A stretch of DNA of 64,000 nucleotides from Dryomyza anilis (taxonomy: Eukaryota > Arthropoda > Insecta > Diptera > Dryomyzidae): the NCBI GenBank assembly GCA_951804985.1, contig OX638132.1:88664696-88728695 (forward strand), given 5' to 3'. Of this stretch, positions 1 to 10,650 are shown in pieces. The notes beneath the pieces are model-generated. The model did not search any database. It saw nothing but the letters and a program-made list of their open reading frames with translations, and was not told the origin of the DNA. The translations under genes were made by a program, and so were the position numbers. Position 1 is the stretch's first letter. The number at the start of each line of letters is the position of its first letter.

Positions 1-1
1 C

Positions 2-64
2 GTACGCTTTGTTGAGGTCGACGACGAAACTGGAACGTTGCAAAATGTCACAGGCTACAATTAA
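2..64 (+). CDS. C-terminal end of an unidentified protein-coding gene (partial, 5' end outside window)
   Basis: Reading from base 2, the first 20 codons are open and end at TAA (62-64), giving VRFVEVDDETGTLQNVTGYN. The composition (Asp/Glu/Thr/Val rich, many C- or G-ending codons such as GTC, GAC, GGC, TAC) is unlike the AT-rich surroundings. The other two forward frames give less protein-like peptides, one of them stopping at once. A 3' UTR with polyadenylation signals follows at 175 and 384, as expected for a last exon. I do not recognise the protein, and 20 residues are too few to assign a family. It could be the tail of a longer exon or the whole of a short last exon. The reading frame is seen directly; that it is a real gene end is inferred from composition and context. 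Confidence 0.6.
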   Translation, partial: VRFVEVDDETGTLQNVTGYN

Positions 65-400
65 ATGCGTTGCTTGGTATGTCTGTCAGTGGGTTGGTCG
101 GTCGGTCGTGGATCGATCGTTGGCTCTTGGGCTGTTTTACTTTCTTTTTTAATAGATTTAAGGCTTTCAAGTCAAATAAAATGCACTTTATTTAATGCTC
201 TACGCCCGCTCACTATCTGCCTTCCTTCGACTGATTTCAACACTTTCTCTCTCTCCCTCACACAACTCACATACTATGGCAATGTATGTCAATGCTTCAT
301 GTCACTCAGTGGCAGGTGTTCTTCGTCGTTCTTCGCTCAAAGCATCACGTTTGTGTCTCGTGTAATTAATGAGCCCTATCAATAATAAACTGTGCTAAGC
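65..400 (+). promoter_or_regulatory. Probable 3' UTR with polyadenylation signals
   Basis: The stretch after the stop codon carries AATAAA at 175-180 and again at 384-389, either of which could end the transcript of the gene finishing at 64. A 106-codon open frame across it is Ser/Leu/Cys rich with no recognisable domain and is taken as chance. Confidence 0.4.
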
Positions 401-1300
401 TGTCAATGATAAACGTTGCCACCTACGCGTATTTTATGCTCTGTTCTCTGTTGCTATAGGTACTATAAAGCAATTATAGCATATATCTGCACATGTAGAA
501 TAAAATAACCTAAAGCTTGAAGGAGGTTTTTTTTATTAAGGAAATGTCAGGAAATTTTAACAGTCTTTTGTTAGTTCTTCGAAACCGTAAAATTATTTAT
601 ATCCCATACGTAATTTGGTTCATTTTCAAAACTGTTATACCTAATAAATATAAAACTTTTATTTATTTCAGACTTAATAAATTCTTTGAATTCAATCAAT
701 TAACATAAGATGATATGATTGTTATAAAAGTTTCAGAGATAACAAAATTCAACGCATCTTGAAAAAATAAGTTTTAAAAATATTAGAAAATATTTTCGAA
801 ATTATCTTTCTTTGTTCATTAGTTTGAAATGCTAAAAAAATCATCCAAAATTAGTTTAAAAAAAATCAAAATTTTTCGAGTTTAGATGAATAAATCTTGA
901 AAACCATTCGGCATAATATTTTGTAATTAGTCTGGACAATTGAAAGAAAAATGGTGTTTACAGTTTTTTTATAAAACTTATTGTTTAAGGGACAGTATTC
1001 ATTTGTAACGTGTTTTTTTAAACTTTCGTAATATAAAAACAACATAAATGTCTGAATTAGGTTCAGTGACGGAGGAGTTACATTTACACTACATTTTGAA
1101 ATATTGTTTGGTGTGTTTGACTAAAGAACAAAGATCAGAAATAACTATTATCCTTCATTTCCCATTTGTTGTTCACTAAGAGATATTATTTTACAGAAAA
1201 TATGGAGGTTTTTGGTTGAGAAATATTTTTTGTATTTTAAAATATAAAGGTCTTTGGTTGAGAGTTATATAAAAAACATTTATTTTAAAGTTCTTTGGTT
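401..1300. other. AT-rich intergenic stretch, nothing recognised
   Basis: The sequence is dominated by A and T runs with short frames only. I see no gene, repeat array or terminal repeat in it. Confidence 0.5.
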
Positions 1301-1417
1301 AATGGGTGTTAGTTACAAGAAAATCCAATTATGTACTATCATTTATAGGGAATATTTTGTTGTTGCAGAAATTGATTGGAAAATATCAAAAATTGTTATT
1401 TGAAAATGATGATTTCG

Positions 1418-2095
1418 AAAATTGCGCTATTATTTTCGTTCAATATTTTTTTTTTACATTTTTTTCGAAATTTTTCGAACATTGTTGTTTTTGTCGATTT
1501 TTTTTTTTTTTGCTTTGAACAATGGTAATTCCACCATTGTGTTGTTGTCATCCAAAAATCTTTTTTAACAAAATTGATTTCGACAAATTTTTTATTCGAA
1601 AATTTTCGAACATTTTTTTTTTATCGAATATTTTTTTTTTGAAAATTGATGTTCGACCATTGTCGAATATGCAATCTTTATATCATCGCTTTTTTTAGAA
1701 ATGTTTTTGAGCTTTGTTGTTTTTGTCATATATGTTTTTTTTAAATGGAAAATATTTATTTCGATCATTGCCTTGTTTTTGTCGTCCAAAAATTATTTAA
1801 AAAATGGTGATTTCGAACATTGCGTGTTCTTGTTGTCCAATTTTTTTTTTACATTTTTTTGTTCGATATTTTTTAAATATTTTTGTTTTTATTGTTAAAA
1901 AATTTTTGGTCGACAAAACAACAATGTTCGAAATTTTTCGAAAATTTTCGAACATTGTTGTTTTTTTCGAGTACACATTTTTGATGGAATATGTTGTTTT
2001 TATAGCTCAAAAAATTTGTTAGCAATTTATGTTTTCGAAAATTTTCGAACATTGTTGTTTTGTCGACCAAAAGTTTTTTAACAATTTTATTTCGA
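1418..2095. repeat. Degenerate tandem repeat built on TTTTCGAACATTGTTGTTTT
   Basis: Variants of a TTTTCGAAAATTTTCGAACATTG core followed by a T-rich TTGTCG tract recur near 1465, 1610, 1815, 1925, 1950 and 2040, separated by poly-T-rich spacers. TTCGAA is self-complementary, so adjacent copies can pair. The many short frames over it on both strands are by-products of the repeat. Confidence 0.5.
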
Positions 2096-3262
2096 TAAAA
2101 AAACTTTAATATTTTGCCTTTATGGTTTTATTTACATATATACTCAAATTTTTAATCAAAAGTTAGTTAATTTTTAGTTTAACTAGTTCCACCACATACA
2201 ATTTTTCTTGTTTGAAATAAACCATATTTAATTTATTTAAAACATTACAGAAATTTGTAATATTTTGTAAATTACCTCTGAATAGATGGAAACAATTCGA
2301 ATTATTTAACAAGCCTTATACGTTAGGTACATATAACATTGCATTAATTTGTCAAAGTGCTTTTAAACAGAACATCATCAAATATTTTGTATTATTTGTT
2401 GAATTAATTTAATTTTGACATCATAGGCTACATCTACATCACATAAGTGTGTCAACAAACACAAACTACACAATCAATGACGTCAATGCTGGCAAATGGA
2501 AGCCATATACAACTTTTTGTATCTAATAATAATTTTAATTGAATTGAGTAGCTTAATTAAACTGCATTATTTATAAATATTAGCTAAAATGTCAACCAGA
2601 GAATTTGTCAATATTATTCAAAATTCATAAATTAAGCAAACATATTTTGCAAAACAATACAAGCAGTATAAAATTAAATTAAAAACACGTTTTTGCATTG
2701 CTTCAGACGCTGACAAGTGACAAGCAAATATTTTACGTGCTGTGGCAACTTTGTGATTTTATAGAATTCGATTTTATTTTATGATTTCCTTTTTCTGCTC
2801 TACTATGTATATTGAAAATTTCTTTAAACAAATATTTGCTATAATATATAACGAGATATTTTAGCAAAAGTTCCAAACTACATAGAATACAAAGAATGAA
2901 AAAAATATGTTGACGTTACTATGTTGGCCTATTTTGTGTCGCTCTCTAAATGGCCTTCGCAATAAATACATTATTCAGCATAAATATTTAATAGCATAAT
3001 ATGGGCAACATGCCATGTCAATGTCTGACATGACCAGACCAACACCAACAAAAAAAAAAGAGAACGAAGTACAGAACCTTTGTCAATACTGCAGACTCAT
3101 TTGACACGTTATTAAATGAAATTTGCCTGTCTAAAGGTCAAACTTCAGACTTTTAAATTTTTTAAATATACTTTGATATTAATGTATAATAACTGCATAC
3201 GTAGAATTCTAAAACTTGTAAGCTGTTTTATTAAAATAATCAATCATATAAAATTTTATAAT
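2096..3262. other. AT-rich intergenic stretch, nothing recognised
   Basis: No coding-like or repeat structure was seen. It leads into the flank of the copia element. Confidence 0.4.
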
Positions 3263-3280
3263 ACTCATACGTCACGTGGT
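3263..3280. repeat. 18-bp direct repeat, left copy (CRE half-site plus E-box)
   Basis: ACTCATACGTCACGTGGT occurs here and again, identical and in the same direction, at 10110-10127 on the other side of the copia element. It contains CGTCA and CACGTG. It is too long for a copia target-site duplication and sits away from the LTR edges. Confidence 0.5.
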
Positions 3281-3333
3281 ACCGTTTATGCAGTGTGATT
3301 CATTTGGACATAGGGCAAGTTAGCGTCATATTT

Positions 3334-3375
3334 TATAATGTTAAAGTATACGTATATTTAATTCGTACTTTAACA
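3334..3375 (-). repeat. Truncated 3' LTR of the copia element (about 42 bp of U3)
   Basis: On the minus strand it begins TGTTAAAGTACGAATT and matches the first 42 bases of the 5' LTR (9687-9728) with one or two changes, then diverges abruptly. The rest of U3, R and U5 are missing. The shared segment is itself nearly palindromic, with TGTTAAAGTA at both ends. Confidence 0.75.
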
Positions 3376-3384
3376 CCCCCACTC
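3376..3384 (-). promoter_or_regulatory. Polypurine tract (plus-strand primer site)
   Basis: GAGTGGGGG on the minus strand lies directly against the TGTT that starts the 3' LTR, which is where LTR retrotransposons keep the polypurine primer. Confidence 0.75.
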
Positions 3385-3387
3385 GAA

Positions 3388-5685
3388 TTACATTTTTGAT
3401 AACCCCATATTTTTGCTGTGAATTTCATGTTTCTCACGAAATAATGCTTTTGTAAGAATGTCCGCGGTCTGGTCATCAGTTCCAACACCAACAAATATTA
3501 CATCTCGATTCTCAAATTTATCTCGTACGAAATGATGTCGTACATCGATATGCTTAGATCTTGCATGATAGCCATTCGACGTAGCAAGATGTACAGCACT
3601 TCTATTGTCGCAAAGTATTTGTACAGGTTCGCCATTATTGCATCGAAGTTCTGCGTCGAGAGATTTTAGCCAAGCTGCTTCTTGCGTTGATGCCGATAAT
3701 GCCATGTATTCGGCTTCAGTTGTTGATAATGCCACTGTCGGTTGTCGCTTACTGTTCCAAGAAATTGCTCCATTCATCAACAGAAACACATAGCCAGTAA
3801 CGGAGCGTCGTTCATCTTCGTCAGCTGCCCAATCTGAATCAGAGTAACCAACAATTTGCTCTGAACCAAATTTCGAAAATACTAGCTTCATATCTTTCGT
3901 AGCTTGCAGATATCGAAACACGCGTTTTACAGCAACCCAATGTGGATGTCCAGGATTGCTACTGAATTTGCTTAAATGATTGACTGCCTGGCAAATATCC
4001 GGTCTAGTACACTGCGCAGCAAACATCAAGCTTCCGATTGCTTCTTTGTATGGAATTTTCGCCATATCTTTTTGTTCAGCTTCAGTCTTCGGTGCCATTT
4101 TCTTAGTAAGTTTTGCATTGGAATCCAAAGGAGTGTACACTGGCTTACAATCGTCCATACCAAAACGTTTCAAGATTTTATTTATGTATTCTTCTTGACT
4201 TATACTTAATTTTCCAAATTCTTTTTCAATTTTCATACCGAGACAAAATTTGACTGCACCCAAATCCTTCATTTTAAATTTAGTAGTCAAATGGTTTTTA
4301 ATTTGTTGCTTTCTTTCTTCATTATTCGTAAATATTAACATATCGTCCACATAAATTGCGACATATGTTCGGTTTTGATCTTCGACATTGTAATAAACGC
4401 ATGGGTCAACTTTTGATCTTGTTAAACCAAACTGTTTAAGTTCAAAATCAAGTTTCAAATTCCATGCTAGACTAGCTTGCTTAAGTCCATACAAAGCTCT
4501 CTGAAGTTTGCATACCATCAATGGACTGCCGACAGCTTCAAACAATTCTGGCTGCTGCATGTATACATCTTCGTGCAATTCGCTTTGCAGAAACGCCGTC
4601 ACTGCATCCATTTGATCGACATGCATTTCATATTTGACGGATAGCGCAAGTAGATATCGTATTGACGTATACCTTACAACTGGTGAATACGTTTCGTCGA
4701 AATCAATACCTTTCCGTTGACTGCAACCTTTGATAACTAGTCTTGCCTTGTATCGCGGACCTCCATCGACTACTCTTTTTGTTTTAAAAACCCACTTGCA
4801 TTTGATTGCCTTTTTGTCTACTGGCAAATCGGTCAAACGCCAAGTTTGGTTTTCTTCCAATGACGCAAGTTCTTCTTTCATTGCTGCTAACCACATTTTT
4901 CGATCAGGCCTATTCATCGCCTCTTCAACAGTTAGTGGATCTTCTTCATCTTCAGCTACTAAGTTACACATGCAATTCATATTTTTCTGCTTCAATCTTT
5001 CCGATCGTCGAAACTGCAATGGCTCAGGCACTGCTTCTAATTCATCAATGTATCGTTCCCCCACTTCATTTGCATCTTCGCAAGCTGATGTAAATGAATC
5101 ATCAATATTGATGACATCTGCGCACTCTTCTACTGTACAAGGTACCACGTCCATAGAATTTGCAATTTCAGCGGGTTCACTCGCTTCATCAGAAATATCG
5201 GTAGTACTATTTGGACTTTCGAAATCCCACGTAATCGGAATTGCTCCATTCATCAACAGAAACACATAGCCAGTAACGGAGCGTCGTTCATCTTCGTCAG
5301 CTGCCCAATCTGAATCAGAGTAACCAACAATTTGCTCTGAACCAAATTTCGAAAATACTAGCTTCATATCTTTCGTAGCTTGCAGATATCGAAACACGCG
5401 TTTTACAGCAACCCAATGTGGATGTCCAGGATTGCTACTGAATTTGCTTAAATGATTGACTGCCTGGCAAATATCCGGTCTAGTACACTGCGCAGCAAAC
5501 ATCAAGCTTCCGATTGCTTCTTTGTATGGAATTTTCGCCATATCTTTTTGTTCAGCTTCAGTCTTCGGTGCCATTTTCTTAGTAAGTTTTGCATTGGAAT
5601 CCAAAGGAGTGTACACTGGCTTACAATCGTCCATACCAAAACGTTTCAAGATTTTAGGTCTGGTCATCAGTTCCAACACCAACAA
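3388..5685 (-). pseudogene. Copia polyprotein, second (downstream) portion: duplicated RT and complete RNase H end
   Basis: This 765-codon open frame begins a few codons before a rearrangement junction at 5656/5657. It reads a 416-bp block out of order (RT thumb/connection, starting KILKRFGMDD), then jumps in frame at 5240/5241 from MNGAI into the integrase-RT linker (PITWDFESP). It then runs through a complete RT with YVDD and an RNase H with LCDNRSAVHL, and finishes with the native C terminus that the upstream frame lacks. It has no gag, protease or integrase. With no LTR promoter or natural start of its own, it is most likely untranslated debris, although it is stop-free. It is nearly identical to the copy at 5657-7431, so it has had little time to decay. 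Confidence 0.85.
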
Positions 5686-8600
5686 ATATTACATCTCGAT
5701 TCTCAAATTTATCTCGTACGAAATGATGTCGTACATCGATATGCTTAGATCTTGCATGATAGCCATTCGACGTAGCAAGATGTACAGCACTTCTGTTGTC
5801 GCAAAGTATTTGTACAGGTTCGCCATTATTGCATCGAAGTTCTGCGTCGAGAGATTTTAGCCAAACTGCTTCTTGCGTTGATGCCGATAATGCCATGTAT
5901 TCGGCTTCAGTTGTTGATAATGCCACTGTCGGTTGTCGCTTACTGTTCCAAGAAATTGCTCCATTCATCAACAGAAACACATAGCCAGTAACGGAGCGTC
6001 GTTCATCTTCGTCAGCTGCCCAATCTGAATCAGAGTAACCAACAATTTGCTCTGAACCAAATTTCGAAAATACTAGCTTCATATCTTTCGTAGCTTGCAG
6101 ATATCGAAACACGCGTTTTACAGCAACCCAATGTGGATGTCCAGGATTGCTACTGAATTTGCTTAAATGATTGACTGCCTGGCAAATATCCGGTCTAGTA
6201 CACTGCGCAGCAAACATCAAGCTTCCGATTGCTTCTTTGTATGGAATTTTCGCCATATCTTTTTGTTCAGCTTCAGTCTTCGGTGCCATTTTCTTAGTAA
6301 GTTTTGCATTGGAATCCAAAGGAGTGTACACTGGCTTACAATCGTCCATACCAAAACGTTTCAAGATTTTATTAATGTATTCTTCTTGACTTATACTTAA
6401 TTTTCCAAATTCTTTTTCAATTTTCATACCGAGACAAAATTTGACTGCACCCAAATCCTTCATTTTAAATTTAGTAGTCAAATGGTTTTTAATTTGTTGC
6501 TTTCTTTCTTCATTATTCGTAAATATTAACATATCGTCCACATAAATTGCGACATATGTTCGGTTTTGATCTTCGACATTGTAATAAACGCATGGGTCAA
6601 CTTTTGATCTTGTTAAACCAAACTGTTTAAGTTCAAAATCAAGTTTCAAATTCCATGCTAGACTAGCTTGCTTAAGTCCATACAAAGCTCTCTGAAGTTT
6701 GCATACCATCAATGGACTGCCGACAGCTTCAAACAATTCTGGCTGCTGCATGTATACATCTTCGTGCAATTCGCTTTGCAGAAACGCCGTCACTGCATCC
6801 ATTTGATCGACATGCATTTCATATTTGACGGATAGCGCAAGTAGATATCGTATTGACGTATACCTTACAACTGGTGAATACGTTTCGTCGAAATCAATAC
6901 CTTTCCGTTGACTGCAACCTTTGATAACTAGTCTTGCCTTGTATCGCGGACCTCCATCGACTCCTCTTTTTGTTTTAAAAACCCACTTGCATTTGATTGC
7001 CTTTTTGTCTACTGGCAAATCGGTCAAACGCCAAGTTTGGTTTTCTTCCAATGACGCAAGTTCTTCTTTCATTGCTGCTAACCACATTTTTCGATCAGGC
7101 CTATTCATCGCCTCTTCAACAGTTAGTGGATCTTCTTCATCTTCAGCTACTAAGTTACACATGCAATTCATATTTTTCTGCTTCAATCTTTCCGATCGTC
7201 GAAACTGCAATGGCTCAGGCACTGCTTCTAATTCATCAATGTATCGTTCCCCCACTTCATTTGCATCTTCGCAAGCTGATGTAAATGAATCATCAATATT
7301 GATGACATCTGCGCACTCTTCTACTGTACAAGGTACCACGTCCATAGAATTTGCAATTTCAGCGGGTTCACTCGCTTCATCAGAAATATCGGTAGTACTA
7401 TTTGGACTTTCAAAATCCCACGTAATCGGAAATAAGTTAACCTCGCAGCCATCTTTCGATTCAGCGTAAAATTTGTCTTCCATAAAAATTACGTCGCGGC
7501 TTAACGTTACTTTTCTATTCTCCAGGTTAAATAATCGATAACCTTTCGAATCTTCTGCATACCCAATAAAAATACACGTCTCTGATTTGTAATCCCACTT
7601 TCTGCGCTTTTGTTTTGGGATATGACATAGCGCAAGACATCCAAAAACTTTTAAATTTGACAGATCAGGCTTCTTTCCTGTCCAGAGTTCTTCAGATGTA
7701 CATGCCATACATTTGTGCGGTGATCTGTTCACAAGATACGCAGCCGTTGCGACTGCCTCTGCCCAAAAATGCTTCTGCAATCCAGATTGCGCCAACATAC
7801 ACTTCGCTCTTTCAACTAACGTCCGGTTCATGCGTTCTGCAACGCCGTTCTGTTCAGGATTGTACGCAATTGTGGTTTGGTGATGTATGCCATGTTTCTT
7901 CATCATTGCAATCATATTCGAATTTATGTATTCCTTACCGTTATCTGACCGAAGAACTTTAATTTCGCAGCCAGTTTGCTTTTCAACAAATGCTTTGAAA
8001 TTTAAGAACGTTTTGTATACCTCTCCCTTAAATTTCAAGAAGTACACGAAAACTTTGCGAGTATGGTCATCGATAAATGTAAGGATATATCTGCTGCCAC
8101 CATTAGATGCGACCTCCATTGGTCCGCATATATCAGAATGGATTAACGAGAGCTTTTTGTCCACACGATGACCTTCGTTTGGGAATTGAGTTCGTTTTTG
8201 TTTACCCTTGGCACATGGAATGCATGGAACCACATTCTTCTCGGACTTAAAGTTGATTCCACTTGCCACTCCATTTTTAAGCAAGTTTATGCTATCCGGA
8301 TTAAGATGCCCTAGCCTTCGATGCCACAAATCGTAGGTTTCTGGTGTTTTCGCTAACATTGCATTGTTGTTCGTCATTGTTTTGCATAAAACTTTAAACA
8401 TTCCGTTATGTTCTTTCGCAGTTGCCACCACATCGTTATCAGCATTAATGATGTTGCAACCCTCAGAATCAAAAGCGATCTTGAATCCTTTCCGAGTAAT
8501 TTCGCTCACCGACAGCAAATTCGTCGCCAATTCAGCAACATGCAAAACATGTGGAATGTCGATGGTACATTTACTCGATCCCACGAATGCATCTATAACA

Positions 8601-9505
8601 ACCAATCCTCTTCCAGTCGCCTTCACAATTTTGCTGTCTGCCAAAACTATTTCGTCGTTGCCAATGCATGCTTCGTAATTCTGCATCCAGTCTGCTCTTC
8701 TGGACATATGTGTCGATGCGCCACTGTCGAGGTACCAAGCTTCGTCATCAATTGCCATTGTCAAAAAGGCAGAATGAAAGGATTGATGTTGCCCTTTCGT
8801 TCTGGTGTCGTTTCCCTTCTTTGACTTGCAATTTTTGGAAATGTGTCCCAGTTCATTACATGTATAGCATCTGGGACCTTTAGCTTCATACCTCTTCTTT
8901 TCACAATAGCGTTTCTTTCCGTAAAATGCTGCAGCACTAGTGCCCGGTTCCTCACGTACGTCTTGCAATAGTTTGGCCTTCACGAAATCTGCAGTAATTT
9001 TAGCACCGCAACTTTGTAGACCCATTATCATCGGACGGTATTCATCCGGTAGTCCAGCTAGCAACAGTGATCCAACCCACTCCTCGTTAATGAGAAAATT
9101 GATGGCATTCAATTTATTTGCCGTAGAAATGATACCGTTCACATAATCCGTGACGTTTGTGCAATTCGCAAGCTTAAAACTTGTGAGCTGCGACAACAAA
9201 CTGCATCTTCTCGCCAACCCACTGTCTTCAAACATATCCTTTAGCTTTGTCCATACCTCAAAAGCCGTTTTTGTATCTTGAACGTGCACAAAATTTTCTC
9301 CACCAAGCGATAACACGATTTTTCCGCGAGCCTTTATGCTCTGCTTCCTCTCAGCTTCCGAGAGCTCGTCGAAGCTCTTGCTGACTCCAACAATATGCCA
9401 CATTTCCTCAATTTCCAGAATGGTCTGCATTGCAAACGCCCATGACGCGTAATTCTCACGTCCCCGCAGCTTTTCCAGCTGAGGCCAGTTGCCGGAGCTC
9501 GCCAT
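5654..9505 (-). CDS. Copia Gag-Pol polyprotein (protease, integrase, RT, RNase H), C-terminally clipped
   Basis: The likely start is the ATG at 9503-9505 (MASSGNW); an upstream in-frame ATG at 9530-9532 lies in the A-rich leader. The frame is 1283 residues. Visible parts: Gag with a CCHC zinc knuckle (C213, C216, H221, C226); aspartic protease motif DSGAS (D260); integrase zinc finger (H395, H400, C428, C431) and catalytic D458, D521, E557 with the DD35E spacing; RT with YVDD at 988-991; RNase H with STTEAEYMAL and LCDNRSAVHL. The protein cleaves itself and packages, copies and inserts the element RNA. At the 5656/5657 junction a TAA arises straight after DDQT, removing the last 25 or so residues that the downstream copy still carries. 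All catalytic residues I can check are present. Family membership is firm; activity is doubtful because the 3' LTR is truncated and the region is rearranged. Confidence 0.92.
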   Translation of the reverse strand: MASSGNWPQLEKLRGRENYASWAFAMQTILEIEEMWHIVGVSKSFDELSEAERKQSIKARGKIVLSLGGENFVHVQDTKTAFEVWTKLKDMFEDSGLARRCSLLSQLTSFKLANCTNVTDYVNGIISTANKLNAINFLINEEWVGSLLLAGLPDEYRPMIMGLQSCGAKITADFVKAKLLQDVREEPGTSAAAFYGKKRYCEKKRYEAKGPRCYTCNELGHISKNCKSKKGNDTRTKGQHQSFHSAFLTMAIDDEAWYLDSGASTHMSRRADWMQNYEACIGNDEIVLADSKIVKATGRGLVVIDAFVGSSKCTIDIPHVLHVAELATNLLSVSEITRKGFKIAFDSEGCNIINADNDVVATAKEHNGMFKVLCKTMTNNNAMLAKTPETYDLWHRRLGHLNPDSINLLKNGVASGINFKSEKNVVPCIPCAKGKQKRTQFPNEGHRVDKKLSLIHSDICGPMEVASNGGSRYILTFIDDHTRKVFVYFLKFKGEVYKTFLNFKAFVEKQTGCEIKVLRSDNGKEYINSNMIAMMKKHGIHHQTTIAYNPEQNGVAERMNRTLVERAKCMLAQSGLQKHFWAEAVATAAYLVNRSPHKCMACTSEELWTGKKPDLSNLKVFGCLALCHIPKQKRRKWDYKSETCIFIGYAEDSKGYRLFNLENRKVTLSRDVIFMEDKFYAESKDGCEVNLFPITWDFESPNSTTDISDEASEPAEIANSMDVVPCTVEECADVINIDDSFTSACEDANEVGERYIDELEAVPEPLQFRRSERLKQKNMNCMCNLVAEDEEDPLTVEEAMNRPDRKMWLAAMKEELASLEENQTWRLTDLPVDKKAIKCKWVFKTKRGVDGGPRYKARLVIKGCSQRKGIDFDETYSPVVRYTSIRYLLALSVKYEMHVDQMDAVTAFLQSELHEDVYMQQPELFEAVGSPLMVCKLQRALYGLKQASLAWNLKLDFELKQFGLTRSKVDPCVYYNVEDQNRTYVAIYVDDMLIFTNNEERKQQIKNHLTTKFKMKDLGAVKFCLGMKIEKEFGKLSISQEEYINKILKRFGMDDCKPVYTPLDSNAKLTKKMAPKTEAEQKDMAKIPYKEAIGSLMFAAQCTRPDICQAVNHLSKFSSNPGHPHWVAVKRVFRYLQATKDMKLVFSKFGSEQIVGYSDSDWAADEDERRSVTGYVFLLMNGAISWNSKRQPTVALSTTEAEYMALSASTQEAVWLKSLDAELRCNNGEPVQILCDNRSAVHLATSNGYHARSKHIDVRHHFVRDKFENRDVIFVGVGTDDQT

Positions 9506-9573
9506 TTGAAATACAAATATTTTCAACGTCAAAAAAAAAAAAAAATTAAACTTTTTTTTTTTTTATTTGCTAA

Positions 9574-9584
9574 GGCCCATAACC
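9574..9584 (-). promoter_or_regulatory. Copia-type primer-binding site (internal fragment of initiator Met-tRNA)
   Basis: The minus strand reads GGTTATGGGCC directly after the LTR end (...TATCA). Copia of Drosophila uses the same kind of site, complementary to an internal part of the initiator tRNA rather than its 3' end. Confidence 0.8.
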
Positions 9585-9728
9585 TGATAGCAGAACGTTT
9601 TATTGTTGAAGTGGAAAATAATATTCGATACAATTTTGTAGATAAATTTAGAAACAAAGCTTTCTTAAAACTAAATATAACAAGTGTATAATGTTAAAGT
9701 ATACGTATATGTAATTCGTACTTTAACA
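9585..9728 (-). repeat. 5' LTR of the copia element (144 bp)
   Basis: It is bounded by TGTTAAAGTA at the outer end and ...TATCA at the inner end, next to the primer-binding site. That is short for a copia LTR (the D. melanogaster copia LTR is about 276 bp), but both TG...CA ends and the adjacent primer site agree. Confidence 0.75.
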
Positions 9729-10640
9729 ATTTTAAACAAATTCAGTTAAACCGTTTTTAAATTTGGCTATATAGTATTTTGTAGAAATAATTTAATATTT
9801 GAATTCTAAATGTTGTGTCATTTAAAAATCAATTATGGCAGTTTATTTTAAATATTTTTTTGTTTAATATTCAACCATAATATATAAAAAAAAATCATAA
9901 AAGCATAAAAGCAAAATATCATATACTTTGATCTACATTTTTGTTTCACATTCGTATTTTTAACACTATCAAATTTAAATAAATTTTTATAATTGATAAC
10001 TTTTTAAACGCAGAATTGACTAAAGTTTAAGCACAAAATAAAATAAAAAATATAATGACGCAAAACCCTTCATTTTTTTAAAGCTTAATATAAATAATCA
10101 ATTCATGACACTCATACGTCACGTGGTCCATGGATTATTTAATTGTTATCTTATTTACTCACAATTAATGGTGTGAAAGCTTTTTAAGCAAAAATAATTA
10201 TTTAAAACCGTGATGCATATAAATTATTAATCATTTTAGTCTCTTGTATTCAAATTAAACATAAATTAAAGTTTCGTTGCATTTTTATTTATATTTTGGA
10301 ACTTACTTTATTTGTCGTTATATTTTGTGAACTATTCATATTTTTTACGAAATGTTCGGCACGAAGTCAAACTAAATGTTACCTCTGACTTTATGCAAAG
10401 TTCAACAAAATTAAACTAAACAAACAAAATAAAGCCAAACTAGTTTAATATCAAATTTTTAAAGTTAAACCAGACACAGTTTCAAAAAGGAAAATACTAT
10501 TAAATACACAAAACCATTCGCATATGTATGTTTAACACACAAATGAATTTCGTACATTTGGCAAACTGTAATCAAATAAATGCGCCAAAATAATTTCATT
10601 AAATCAGCAAAATATCGATAATATACGTAGTACGAAGTAT
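9729..10640. other. AT-rich flank; right copy of the 18-bp repeat at 10110-10127
   Basis: No gene was seen. The only notable site is ACTCATACGTCACGTGGT at 10110-10127, repeating 3263-3280. A TATCGATA at about 10614 has no promoter context. Confidence 0.45.
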
Positions 10641-10650
10641 CAAAGTAGAC

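Larger units (their letters stand above)
3334..9728 (-). mobile_element. Ty1/copia-class LTR retrotransposon, rearranged and 3'-LTR truncated
   Basis: The element runs on the minus strand. From its 5' end it has a 144-bp LTR (9585-9728), a copia-type primer-binding site, one polyprotein frame with gag, protease, integrase, RT and RNase H in the copia order (integrase before RT), a polypurine tract and a 3' LTR remnant. The inner part is rearranged: a 416-bp block occurs at 3765-4180, 5241-5656 and 5956-6371, and 3466-5240 matches 5657-7431 with a constant offset of 2191 bp. The duplicated copies differ at only a few bases (for example V/G near the RT start and A/V in RNase H), so the event is recent. 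A normal copia element of this kind would be about 4.5 kb; this one is about 6.4 kb. Confidence 0.93.

Noticed and set aside
3334..3375. The 42-bp near-palindrome as a complete short LTR
   Set aside because: The primer-binding site defines a 144-bp LTR at the other end, so the 42-bp copy is a truncation.
4730..7469. Plus-strand frames of 95-182 codons inside the copia element
   Set aside because: Antisense shadows of the RT/linker coding sequence; they recur because the segment is duplicated.
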